DNA from: Marinilabiliaceae bacterium JC017
GTDB taxonomy: Bacteria > Bacteroidota > Bacteroidia > Bacteroidales > Marinilabiliaceae
DNA length: 43,576 nucleotides
Assembly: GCA_004296775.1 (NCBI GenBank)
Contig: RHGE01000024.1
Span: forward strand, 38,345 to 81,920
Reading direction: 5' to 3'
Shown: piece by piece, positions 25,184 through 34,800 of the stretch
Numbering within the stretch: position 1 is the first letter of the stretch
How the letters are laid out: each line of letters opens with the position of its first letter
Position numbers and translations under genes: made by a program
Notes under the pieces: model-generated
What the model saw: only the letters and a program-made list of their open reading frames with translations
The model's database searches: none
Told to the model about the DNA's origin: nothing

Positions 25184-26661
25184 TACTTTTTGGTTTTATA
25201 TTTTTTCCCCTTCTCTACATTATTGTTGGTTTTTTCCCTTTCCCTTTAAAGTGGAAAAAAGTGCTGGCCTTGTTGACCGTAGGCGGTAATTTAGTCAATG
25301 CGGTTAATCTTATCTATAAAATAAGTCATGTAGGAATGATTAAAGTATCTCCCGGATCCTGGCCGGCCCCTTTTGGTATTACCCTGGTGGCCGACCGGAT
25401 GAGTGCTTTTTTATTACTTATTACTGCGATTGTAGCTGTTTCTATCGTCTTGTTTTCTTTACAATCGGTTGATCGTCCCCGGCTGGAGCGAGGTTATTTT
25501 CAATTTCTCTTTGGGATAATTATTGGGGTAAATGGGAGTTTTATTGCCGGTGATCTTTTTAATCTATATGTATGGTTTGAGGTGATGCTCATGGCATCAT
25601 TCATATTGATGAGTCATGGGGGGGAACAGCCTCAACTGGAAGGCGCAATAAAATATCTGATCCTGAATCTTATCTCATCGTTTTTCTTTGTGGCCGGCAT
25701 AGGTTTATTGTATGGAAAAATGGGAACCTTAAACCTGGCTGATTTGTCCAATAAAATTAGTCAGCTGGGGGATGCCAAAGTCATTCTTAATCCTTCGTTA
25801 GTGCTCATTGTGGTAGGTTTTGCTATAAAAGGGGCTTTGTTTCCTTTTTTCTTTTGGCTGCCGGCTTCTTATCATACTCCTGTTCCGGTGGTATCGGCCC
25901 TCTTTGCCGGACTATTGACAAAAGTGGGCATTTACTCGTTAATTCGGTTTTATACATTGATCCTCTATCATAATAGTGCTTTCTGGAATCCATGGATACT
26001 CGGGGTTGGAACGGTTTCAATGGTGATTGGTGTGTTTACTGCTTCGTCGCAATTTGATTTTCGAAAAAAGTTATCATTTCACATCATATCCCAAGTGGGT
26101 TACGTGGTTATTGGACTGGGTTTTTTTACATTAAGTGGTCTGGCCGGTGCCCTTTTCTTTTTAGGGCATAACATGTTTGCTAAAACGAATACTTACCTGG
26201 TGGCCGGATGGGTTCACAAACGAAAGGGTACGCTTGATCTGAAAAATCTGGGGGATGTTTTCAAGGAAAGTCCGGTATGGAGTGTGTTGTTTATAATATC
26301 TGCTTTTAGTTTAGCCGGCTTGCCTCCCTTAAGTGGGTTTATAGGGAAATATTCATTGATAAAGTCGGGCATTGAGGCACACCATCTGTTTATTTCCCTT
26401 GTGGCGCTTTTTGTGGGAATTTTTACTCTTTTTTCCATGTTGAAAATATGGATTGAAGTATTTTGGAAGCCGGTTAAAGAAGGCGTAAAAAGTTTTACTA
26501 TAGCCGGTGATGAAAGGTTGATGGTAACGGCTTCAGGTATTTTAGCCCTTATGTCTGTTTTAATGGGGATATTCGGTGTCCCCATCATTGATTATTGTAC
26601 GGAGGCGGCCGCCGATTTGCTTTCGCCTGAAAAATATATCCGATTTGTTTTGAATGTATGA
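25180..26661 (+). CDS. mrpD: Mrp Na+/H+ antiporter subunit D
   Basis: NuoN/NuoM-like antiporter subunit of 493 residues, about 14 membrane segments. Recognisable parts include GDLFNLYVWFEVMLM with the conserved Glu, GFAIKGALFPFFFWLPASY with the essential Lys, and AGLPPLSGFIGK. It forms one of the two proposed ion channels, together with MrpA. Overlaps mrpC and mrpE by 4 bp each. Confidence 0.95.
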   Translation: MILFGFIFFPLLYIIVGFFPFPLKWKKVLALLTVGGNLVNAVNLIYKISHVGMIKVSPGSWPAPFGITLVADRMSAFLLLITAIVAVSIVLFSLQSVDRPRLERGYFQFLFGIIIGVNGSFIAGDLFNLYVWFEVMLMASFILMSHGGEQPQLEGAIKYLILNLISSFFFVAGIGLLYGKMGTLNLADLSNKISQLGDAKVILNPSLVLIVVGFAIKGALFPFFFWLPASYHTPVPVVSALFAGLLTKVGIYSLIRFYTLILYHNSAFWNPWILGVGTVSMVIGVFTASSQFDFRKKLSFHIISQVGYVVIGLGFFTLSGLAGALFFLGHNMFAKTNTYLVAGWVHKRKGTLDLKNLGDVFKESPVWSVLFIISAFSLAGLPPLSGFIGKYSLIKSGIEAHHLFISLVALFVGIFTLFSMLKIWIEVFWKPVKEGVKSFTIAGDERLMVTASGILALMSVLMGIFGVPIIDYCTEAAADLLSPEKYIRFVLNV

Positions 26662-26981
26662 TTATGAAACTGTTTCATTATATCTATTTTTGGTTGTTTT
26701 ACCTGACAAAGATTGTGGTGTCGGGGATGCTTCTGTCGTGGGTAATACTTACCAGGGCCCGATCAATTAACGGGGGAGAGATTACTTTTAAAACCGGGTT
26801 AAAGAAGGATTGGCATAAGGTGGCCCTCTTTAATCTCATCAGTATGACTCCGGGAACCCTCAGTATCGATATTGATCCGTCCAATGAAATATTGACAATT
26901 CACCTGGTAGATATGAGTGATGAAGCTGACACGGTGAAAACATGTAAGAAACTGGAGGAATTAATTCGTAAAGCTTTTTAA
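26658..26981 (+). CDS. mrpE: Mrp Na+/H+ antiporter subunit E (short form)
   Basis: Subunit of 107 residues. Many MrpE proteins are about 160 residues with extra N-terminal membrane segments; here only one hydrophobic stretch (about 5-27) precedes the conserved soluble part containing ISMTPGTLSIDID and IHLVDMS. The short form is intact and in frame within the operon, so it is likely functional. Met3 is an alternative start. Confidence 0.92.
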   Translation: MIMKLFHYIYFWLFYLTKIVVSGMLLSWVILTRARSINGGEITFKTGLKKDWHKVALFNLISMTPGTLSIDIDPSNEILTIHLVDMSDEADTVKTCKKLEELIRKAF

Positions 26982-26983
26982 TC

Positions 26984-27271
26984 ATGGAAACAAGTAGTTT
27001 TTTGTATTACTGTGCCATTGTGTCAATCTCAATTCTGACCATTAGCATGATTTTTCCGTTAATCCGGCTTTTTAAAGGACCTTCACTGTCTGATCGGGTT
27101 GTTGCGCTAGACCATGTTTCCATTATAATTATGTCTATCGTTTTAATGGATATTTTTATATCCAGACAATTAATATATCTGGATATTGTTTTAGTAGTTG
27201 CTTTTGTTTTGTCGCTTGGGACGATGATTATTGCTCGTTTTCTTCAAAAAAGCCTGAAAAAAGATGATTGA
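26984..27271 (+). CDS. mrpF: Mrp Na+/H+ antiporter subunit F
   Basis: Membrane subunit of 95 residues with three hydrophobic segments. The family signature RLFKGPSLSDRVVALD is at about 28-43, and the last segment is YLDIVLVVAFVLSLGTM. Two bases separate it from mrpE, and it overlaps mrpG by 8 bp. Confidence 0.93.
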   Translation: METSSFLYYCAIVSISILTISMIFPLIRLFKGPSLSDRVVALDHVSIIIMSIVLMDIFISRQLIYLDIVLVVAFVLSLGTMIIARFLQKSLKKDD

Positions 27272-27536
27272 TATAATTATTGGATTATTGTTAGTGTTTA
27301 GTGCCGTGATTAGTTTAATCGCCGGCATTGGAATGCTTCGGTTAAAAGATTTATTTTCCCGAATGCACACTCTTACAAAGGTTTCGTCGCTTGGATTGCT
27401 GCTTATTCTGGTGGCGGTTAATTTATATGGCTTAAATTTGTGGGTATTACTAAAGACAATGCTTATTTTTACTGCGCTTATATTTTTAGCACCTGCTGCC
27501 GCATATATGCTGGCTAAGGTTTCTAAAAACGAATAG
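27264..27536 (+). CDS. mrpG: Mrp Na+/H+ antiporter subunit G
   Basis: Membrane subunit of 90 residues with three hydrophobic segments. The conserved GMLRLKDLFSRMH motif is at about 23-35, followed by KVSSLGLLLIL. It is slightly shorter than many MrpG proteins. It closes the mrp set, and the MurU-like gene follows 15 bp later without a terminator. Confidence 0.93.
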   Translation: MIDIIIGLLLVFSAVISLIAGIGMLRLKDLFSRMHTLTKVSSLGLLLILVAVNLYGLNLWVLLKTMLIFTALIFLAPAAAYMLAKVSKNE

Positions 27537-27551
27537 AGAGTGCAGGGAAAA

Positions 27552-28310
27552 ATGAACAGAACAGGAAAGAGTAAAACACAAGAATTAAACGCTATGATTT
27601 TTGCGGCCGGATTAGGAACCAGGCTGCAGCCATTAACAGATAATAAACCTAAAGCATTGGTTGAGCTTTTCGGGAAACCATTGCTTTGGTATGCCATATC
27701 GCAGATACGATCGGCTGGTATAAAGCGGATCGTTGTTAATGTGCATCATTTTGCATCGCAGATTGAAGACTACATTAAGGGTAATGATTGGGGGGATTGT
27801 GAAATCCTTATTTCCGATGAGCGGGAACATTTGTTAGATACGGGAGGTGGTTTGTTAAATGCCTCTTCGCTCTTTATTCCCGGACAGCCTATTATTCTCT
27901 ATAATGCCGACATCATTTGTGATTTCAATCTGACTGAAATGATTAACGATCATTTTACTTCAGATCGATTAGCCACCTTGTTAGTCAAACAACGGAAGAC
28001 TTCGCGTTATTTATTATTTGATCCTTCCAAACAAATGGTAGGATGGGAGAATATCAAGACAGGGGAAAAAATAGAATCCCGGGAATGTAATAACTATAAC
28101 TCTTATGGTTTTTGCGGTATTCACATTGTTGATTTTGATATTTTGAATAAGCTGGGGCGTCCCGGTAACTTTTCCATTGTAAAATCATATCTCAACTTAG
28201 CAGGCACGAATGCAATTCATGGCTATTTGTTACCCGACGAATATCATTGGTTTGATGTGGGAAGTATCGAAAAGTTAGAAACAGCAACGAAATTTTTAAA
28301 AGGCACTTAA
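27552..28310 (+). CDS. MurU-like sugar-phosphate nucleotidyltransferase
   Basis: Cytoplasmic nucleotidyltransferase of 252 residues, probably converting MurNAc-1-phosphate or a related sugar phosphate to a UDP-sugar. The nucleotide-binding motif is AAGLGTRLQPLTDNKPKAL in the first 35 residues; LLDTGGGLLNA and the metal-binding YNADI follow the MurU pattern. The ATG at 27552 is preferred to the GTG at 27540; an ATG at 27594 would also leave the catalytic motif intact. It sits in the operon of the AmgK-like kinase, although separated from it by the mrp genes. Kinase plus MurU is the known salvage route that bypasses de novo UDP-MurNAc synthesis. A mannose- or glucose-1-phosphate transferase remains possible. 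Confidence 0.85.
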   Translation: MNRTGKSKTQELNAMIFAAGLGTRLQPLTDNKPKALVELFGKPLLWYAISQIRSAGIKRIVVNVHHFASQIEDYIKGNDWGDCEILISDEREHLLDTGGGLLNASSLFIPGQPIILYNADIICDFNLTEMINDHFTSDRLATLLVKQRKTSRYLLFDPSKQMVGWENIKTGEKIESRECNNYNSYGFCGIHIVDFDILNKLGRPGNFSIVKSYLNLAGTNAIHGYLLPDEYHWFDVGSIEKLETATKFLKGT

Positions 28311-28322
28311 TTAACTATAAAA

Positions 28323-29705
28323 ATGGGAAAAAGAAACACTTTATTGCTTAAGAATGTTTTAGTATCACCGTTTCAACAGTTTTTCAGGTTTTTGTCGGGT
28401 GGTGGTATGTTATTGATGTTTACCACTATTGTCGCCCTTATCTGGGCAAATTCTCCACTACAGGAATATTACGAATGGATTTGGGAAGAGAGTCATTTCG
28501 AAATTGGCTTTCATGGTTTTCTTCTGGATATGCATATTATTCATTGGATCAACGATGGATTAATGGTCATCTTCTTTTTTGTGGTTGGTCTGGAGATTAA
28601 GCGTGAACTGCTGGCGGGGGAACTTAGTTCGTTGAAACAGGCTGCCCTGCCAATATTTGCTGCCATAGGAGGAATGATTATTCCCATTGCCATATTTCAG
28701 GCTTTTGGCGCAAAGGGAGAAGCGGGGCATGGGTGGGCCATTCCTATGGCGACTGATATAGCGTTTTCAATTGGTATTTTGTCGCTTCTGGGCAAGCGTG
28801 TTCCATTGAGCTTGAAAGTGTTTCTTACCGCTCTTGCTATTGTTGATGACCTGGGCGCTGTGTTGGTGATTGCCATCTTTTACAGCAAGCAGATAAATTG
28901 GCTGTTTTTGATTATTTCTTTTGCCTTGTTAATGGTTCTGGTCATTGCGAACAGACGGAATGTGCAGAACCTGGGATTGTATGTCAGCCTTGGGTTCGTC
29001 ATCTGGGTTTTATTTTTGTTCTCAGGCGTGCATGCGACCATTGCAGGGGTATTGGTGGCGTTCACCATTCCGGCCCGACCAAAAGTAAAGGTGAATGAAT
29101 ATATTCCGAGAATTAAAAATGCTCTTTCCGAGTTTTCTACCCATAATAAGGAAGATAAAATTGTGCTAACCCACCGGCAACTGGCCGCCATTGATATGGT
29201 AGAAGCCTTGTCTAAAAAGGTGCAGAGCCCGCTGCAGATGATTGAGCACCAATTGTCCGGTTTTGTTAATTACGTTATCCTGCCGCTTTTTGCCATGTCA
29301 AACGCAGGGGTTATAATATTACATTACCACGGGGCCCATATTCAACAAACGGGAACTTTTTTCTCCATGCTAAGTGTTGGCATCGCTTTTAGTATGGTAT
29401 TTGGAAAAGTGCTTGGGATTAGTCTTTTTTCCTGGTTGGCAGTGAAGCTTAAATTTGCTGTGAAACCGCATAAAACATCCTGGCGGACATTTATCGGACT
29501 AGGCTTTTTGGGAGGAATTGGTTTTACCATGTCCCTATTTATAGCTACCCTGTCGTATGATTCCATTCCGGTATTAAATCAGGCTAAAATAGGCATCTTT
29601 ATGGGTTCCATTATTGCCGGTGTATTTGGTTACTTTTTTCTTAAGAAGTCGCTGGATAGAGATGAACGACTGTATGGAAAATCTACCTTTTCGTTTGATC
29701 AATAG
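28323..29705 (+). CDS. nhaA: Na+/H+ antiporter NhaA
   Basis: Electrogenic Na+/H+ antiporter of the inner membrane, 460 residues. The ion-binding pair is Asp175-Asp176 in LAIVDDLGAV, equivalent to the essential aspartates of the Escherichia coli protein. GLEIKRELLAGEL (89-101) and WAIPMATDIAFSIG are also conserved. An enlarged cytoplasmic segment of about 60 residues (around 255-320, containing HNKEDKIVLTHRQLAAIDMVEAL) is common in Bacteroidota NhaA. It is the last gene of the unit, 12 bp after the nucleotidyltransferase, and is followed by a strong terminator. Confidence 0.95.
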   Translation: MGKRNTLLLKNVLVSPFQQFFRFLSGGGMLLMFTTIVALIWANSPLQEYYEWIWEESHFEIGFHGFLLDMHIIHWINDGLMVIFFFVVGLEIKRELLAGELSSLKQAALPIFAAIGGMIIPIAIFQAFGAKGEAGHGWAIPMATDIAFSIGILSLLGKRVPLSLKVFLTALAIVDDLGAVLVIAIFYSKQINWLFLIISFALLMVLVIANRRNVQNLGLYVSLGFVIWVLFLFSGVHATIAGVLVAFTIPARPKVKVNEYIPRIKNALSEFSTHNKEDKIVLTHRQLAAIDMVEALSKKVQSPLQMIEHQLSGFVNYVILPLFAMSNAGVIILHYHGAHIQQTGTFFSMLSVGIAFSMVFGKVLGISLFSWLAVKLKFAVKPHKTSWRTFIGLGFLGGIGFTMSLFIATLSYDSIPVLNQAKIGIFMGSIIAGVFGYFFLKKSLDRDERLYGKSTFSFDQ

Positions 29706-29723
29706 GATAAAATATTTTACCAG

Positions 29724-29759
29724 AATCCCCTGCCAGTCAAACTAGCAGGGGATTTTTTT
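29724..29759 (+). terminator. Rho-independent terminator after nhaA
   Basis: AATCCCCTGC pairs with GCAGGGGATT (10 bp, 11-base loop), followed by seven T residues. It marks the end of the transcription unit that starts near 19.7 kb. Confidence 0.92.
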
Positions 29760-29790
29760 GGCATAGAGGTACACAATGTTTTTGAAAGGG

Positions 29791-29899
29791 AATCCTAACC
29801 TGGACAAGCCAGAAAAGTAAAAAGTATCAAGTACAAAGTATCAAGATGATTTACTGCTCGCCAAAATATTTTGCCAATAAATACACCAATATCACCCGT
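29791..29899 (-). repeat. 110-bp dispersed repeat, inverted copy of 9837-9946
   Basis: Reverse complement of the copy after the phytase gene; the two differ by one base indel. The two copies enclose 19.8 kb in inverted orientation. Confidence 0.9.
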
Positions 29900-30531
29900 C
29901 AATAGATCGTTAGATTTTAGATAATAGACATTAGACTGATTTACATTACTCCCATTTTTAGACCATTAATAATTTCGTCTATTAGATAAATAGAAGTTGT
30001 TTTTCAATTGCTTACAAAAGTTTAACGAACTATTGACCAGTAAGACACTATGTTTTTTCAGAAGAATTCTGAAAAAAAGCCTCTTTGAGGGATGTTGCCT
30101 TTAGTTGTTTGCTTTGACAAGACAAGAGATTGTTAGATTTTAGATTGATGTCAACTGCTAACTGTAGATTGTTTTCGGCCAGCGATTGCAGTGGATACCC
30201 CACAGCGAGGCGTTGGCATGGGCGGGAAGGGATAGCGAGGAGTAGAAACGGAAAGCGCGGTGGCGAGCCCGAAGCGAGGCAGGACGCCAAAAAATAACAA
30301 TCCTAACCCATTGAAAAACGCATAACAGTCTGATTGATGAAATAATTATCAAACGATTACTAAAGCTTAATGAATTATTGAACTTTCAATTTGAACAACA
30401 AGTTGGTAAAAGTTGCAGCCTAAGCACCTAAAAAAAATAAATCAGACACATTGTGAACCCGTTTAATTGAATCAGCAGCCTTTCCGCGTGAACGGAATCA
30501 TTCTTGAAACTTACATCTAAAATCTAACGAT
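29900..30531. other. Repeat-rich intergenic region, diverged copy of the 330-bp family
   Basis: No gene seen. Bases 30044-30120 match the left end of the 330-bp repeat family (CTGAAAAAAAGCCTC-TTT-GAGG and TTGCCTTTAGTTG), and 30388-30431 match its right end (CAATTTGAACAACAAG and TTGGTAAAAGTTG). The middle is unrelated and includes a G-rich stretch at 30195-30290. An ATCTAACGATCTATTG motif lies near 30521, with its inverted copy near 29902. Confidence 0.5.
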
Positions 30532-31860
30532 CTATTGTGTGTCATATTCCGTAATTATTCCGCCTGTGATTCTGATGAGGTCCACATGGCTGGCAATTAG
30601 TTGGTAAATGGCGTTCAGTTCACTGAGGGCTGTTTGCAGGTAGGTTTTCTGAACATCCCGGAAGTTAAACGAGTTGATGACGCCGTTTTTATATTTATCG
30701 GTGGATATCTGCAAATTCAATTCAGCTGTTTTAAGGTTTTCATTGGCAATGTGGGCCAGTTCTTTTCTTACTTCAAACAGATCGTACAGGTCGATTAGTT
30801 GGTTGGACAGCTGATGACGGATATCCTCAAGCTGTGTTTCACCGATCTCTTCCTCTATTTTAGCAATTTGGATATTCCGGTTCACCTGGTTGCCATTGAA
30901 CAGGTTATAGCGAAGCGATAGATTGGCATAAGCCGAATAGGAGCCGCTCAGGTTTTTAATGCTTTCACTGTTGTTCAAGGCCTCGGGGTAGTGTGAGTAA
31001 TCCCCGCCCCCGTTCAGGCTGACAGAAGGATAGCGGCCGCTCTGTTCCAGGGCGGTTCGCTTTTGAAGAATCATCAGGTTGAGGTACTGATTCTTCAATG
31101 TTTGATTATAGGCTGTCATCTTCTCTTTCAAGGCATCGAGACTGTAGGAGGCATCCACGGTGTTTAACGAGTCGGTCAGGTCATAATTCATCAGTTGGGG
31201 ATCGGCCAGCAGGTAACCCAATTCACGTTTTGAACTGCGGAAGACCATCTCCTGGTTGATGAACAATGATTTGTCGGTCAACCATGCATTTTTTGCCTGT
31301 AGCGCTTCATAAGTGCTACCAGCCCCCATATCCACCCTGTTTTGGATATAATCGTAACGATCTTTCGAGAGTTGCATCACCTGTTGGAGTACCTTTAACC
31401 GTTCTTTTTCCAATAATATTTTGTGGTAGCTGAGGACAATGGCCTGGATGGTGTTTTCAATCACCAACACCGCATTCCCTGCTGATACCTCTTCCAGGAT
31501 GGCCAGTTGATCTTTGCGTATCCTCACGGCAAATCCGTTAAAGAGGGTCCAGTTCAGGGCTATGCCCCCTTTTAAAAGGCCTGTTTCGTTATTTTCTCCC
31601 AGGCGATCGTCAAAGGAGTTATTAAAAGCGCCGTTGAGCGATATGGACGGATAGGCCCCGGCAGCACCCCAGGTGTTTTGCTTTGTGGCAATGGTGGTTC
31701 TGCTTTTTTCTATCCGGATTTTATAATTGTTTTCCAACCCGCGAATAATAGCTTCCGGTAGGGACAATGCATCCTGAGCAATGGCTGTTTCTCTGTTGTT
31801 CGAAAAAAACAGGATGAAAAGTAATAACAGGGTCGATCTCATTATTTTTATGAAACTCAT
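30532..31860 (-). CDS. TolC-like outer membrane efflux protein
   Basis: Outer-membrane channel of an RND efflux system, 442 residues. A signal peptide (about 1-28, ending TAIAQD) is followed by two outer-membrane-efflux repeats with long helical stretches, such as LLEKERLKVLQQVMQLSKDRY and IAKIEEEIGETQLEDIRHQL, and the second-repeat motif LNLQISTDKYKNGVINSFNF. It lies 15 bp after the pump gene in the same operon and would complete the tripartite pump. The start at 31860 gives a normal signal sequence; Met7 is an alternative. Confidence 0.92.
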   Translation of the reverse strand: MSFIKIMRSTLLLLFILFFSNNRETAIAQDALSLPEAIIRGLENNYKIRIEKSRTTIATKQNTWGAAGAYPSISLNGAFNNSFDDRLGENNETGLLKGGIALNWTLFNGFAVRIRKDQLAILEEVSAGNAVLVIENTIQAIVLSYHKILLEKERLKVLQQVMQLSKDRYDYIQNRVDMGAGSTYEALQAKNAWLTDKSLFINQEMVFRSSKRELGYLLADPQLMNYDLTDSLNTVDASYSLDALKEKMTAYNQTLKNQYLNLMILQKRTALEQSGRYPSVSLNGGGDYSHYPEALNNSESIKNLSGSYSAYANLSLRYNLFNGNQVNRNIQIAKIEEEIGETQLEDIRHQLSNQLIDLYDLFEVRKELAHIANENLKTAELNLQISTDKYKNGVINSFNFRDVQKTYLQTALSELNAIYQLIASHVDLIRITGGIITEYDTQ

Positions 31861-31875
31861 GGTGATCAGATTATT

Positions 31876-34800
31876 TTACTGAATGATGCGGTTTTTATAT
31901 ATGTTGGCTTTCTCCACTTCTTCCTTAGATGGTTTAACCCCTTTTATGGCCCATTTAAACCATACCCTGAGGTCATTCAGGAATAATATGAGGGTAGGAA
32001 AGATGGTCAGGATAAAACTGGTACCGAAAAATACACCGTAGGCCAATGCCACTGCCATGGGAATAAGGAATTGTGCCTGACGGCTGGTTTCAAAGATGAT
32101 GGGGAAGAGGCCAATGGTGGTGGTCAACGTGGTTAGCACAATAGGCCTGAAACGCGCGATGCCTGCTTTGTATACCGCCTCTTTCACGGTTTCACCTTTG
32201 GCCAGGAGTGAATTGTATTTGGCCAGAAAGACAACCGCGTCGTTTACGATGACGCCCGAAAGGGCGACCATCCCCCACACACTGAGCATGGATACTGGAA
32301 TGTTATGTATCCAGTGTCCCCAGGAGGCTCCCAGGTAACCCAGTGGTACCATGGATAAAATGATCAGTCCCTGGCCGAAAGACCTGAAATGGATCATGAT
32401 GACGATGGCTATAAGGATAAAGGCCGGAATAAAATATTTCATCATGGAGCGCTGTGACTCGGCGGCATTTTTTTGCTGTCCCTGGAATACATACCGGACA
32501 CCGGGAAACTGACTGGTTATTTTAGGCATGATGGAATCCTGAATTGTGGCCAGCAAGGGCGGGACAGGCGCATATGGATCCACCAGATCGGCATCTACAC
32601 GAATCTCGCGTTTGCCGTTGTATCGATGAATGCTCACAGGCCCACGGGCCAGTTTATAGTCCGCCACCTCTCGTAACGGATAATCCCCTTGGGGTGTTTT
32701 TATCTTAATCTCTTCCAGCTGGCCTATCTCCTGGCGGTCGGAGGGCGGATAACGCACCCACACGCGCAGTTCATCTTTTCCCAATTGCAGCCTTTGTGAT
32801 TGTGCTCCAAAGAAGCCATTCCGTATCTGATTGAGGATAGTGAAATAATCCAGGCCAAGGAAGTAGGCTTTGGACTTTAGCTTTAGCCTGATCTCCTGGG
32901 CGCCCAATGGGTTGTTGTCGACAACTTCCGTTAGCTGGGTCATTTTCTTTAGTTCATCCATTAGCACATCCCGGCTGATGGATAATTCATCGAGGTTGGA
33001 GCCCAGTAAACTTATGGCCACGGGACTGCCCCAGCGATTACGACCGGCTACCGAGAATTTCTCTGCCTCGGGAATGCTACCGATCTTTTCACGAATTTGT
33101 GCCGCAATTTCAAATGTGGAGATGGGGCTGTTTTCCATGTTACGCAGGTTCACGGCCACATGCCCGGCGTGACTGCCTGATTCCTGGCCATCGAAAGCAC
33201 TTCCCAGGGTCAGGAAGGTATAAATGATATAATCACTGGTGTCGTTGTAGGTCTCTTTCAGTTCTTCATTTACTTGCCAGACTACTTTTTCAAAATGTTG
33301 CAGTGTTTCATAGGTTTGTTGTTCTCCTTCGCCGGGAGTAAACGAAACATTCACATTGAAATTATCCGGTGGAATATTTGGGAAAAAGGTGGATGCAATG
33401 AAGCCCCCGTTAAAAAGACCGGCAGTGATTAATATCAGTGTTACCGGCACAAAGAGGGCGACATACCGCCAGTGAATTATGCCCCTGAGTAGTTTTCCAT
33501 AGAGTTTTTCACGAAGGAAAAAGACCATGCTTTCTAACTGGTTGCGTATTTTGTTTCCCAGGCTGACATCTTTTGTATTGCGCTTGAGGATATGGGGTGT
33601 TCCAATGTGTGTGGGTAATACAAAGAAGGCCTCGATGAGTGAGAAGCCAAGACTGAAGACCACCACAAAGGCCATTTCATATAGAAACTCCATTGATCCT
33701 TCAATAAACAGGAGGGGGGAGAAGGCCAGCAGGGTGGTGATAACCGATGTGGTTACCGCTGGCAGTACTTCCATGGTGCCGTCTACGGCTGCTTTCATGG
33801 GGCTTTTACCGTTTTCGAAGTGCGAAAAGATATTTTCCGCTATCACAATGCCGTCGTCCACCAATATTCCCACTACGAGTATCATACCAAACAACGAAAT
33901 CATGTTGATGGTGATGCCATACATGTTGGCCACCACAAACATGGCCAGGAATGATGACGGGATGCCCCAGGCCACCCACAAGGACAGGCGAAAACTAAGG
34001 AATAAAGCCAGGATGATTACTACCAGTACTAATCCGATAAGCCCATTGGAGTAAAGTAAATTAATACGACTGTGCAACATGTCCAGGAAATCGAAGGTCA
34101 CATGAATGTGAGCATTGTTGTACCTGGCATTGAATTCATCCACATATTCATTGACATATTCCGATATCTCTTCCAGATCCTCGGAGATAAGCTTGTTAAT
34201 GGATATACTAATGGCATTTTCTCCGTTTAACAAGGTTGTTCTGGGCACATCCTCAAACTGGATTTTTACCTTTCCGATATCCCTTATGTGCACCATGCTG
34301 CCATTGGCATCGGCCCGGATAACGATGTTACCGATGTCGGCCGCATTGACCGACCGGTTGCGGGCCCGGATAATCATGAAATGCTGTTTGTTTTTTACCT
34401 GTCCGCCTGAAATATCCCGGTTGGTACGGGCAATGGCTGCACTAACGTCTTTTAGTGTCAGGTTATAGCGGAGGAGGTTTTCTTCGGAAATCTCAACAGA
34501 AATCTCAGTGGAGGGGAACCCACCCATATTTATCTGGCTAATGTAACCGGAAGCCAGGAAATCATCTTCTATCTGGTAGGCCAGCTGTTTTAATGTCATT
34601 AGGTCGGCTGAGCCGGAGAGACCCAGTCGAATAGCCGGTGTTGTGGAACGTCGTTTATAGACAATAGGGCGTTCGGCATCTACCGGGAGACTGGTGATGC
34701 CATCCACCGCATTCTTTATCTCCTGCAGCATTTCATCGATGGCATATTGCCCGGTTGTTTCAATGGCCACCCGGCAAAAGTTTTCCGATGAGGTAGAGTT

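Noticed and set aside
9837-29899. Genomic island bounded by the 110-bp inverted repeats
   Set aside because: The enclosed genes are housekeeping-type, with no integrase, attachment site or composition change; the repeat also has a partial copy elsewhere, so it is better seen as dispersed.
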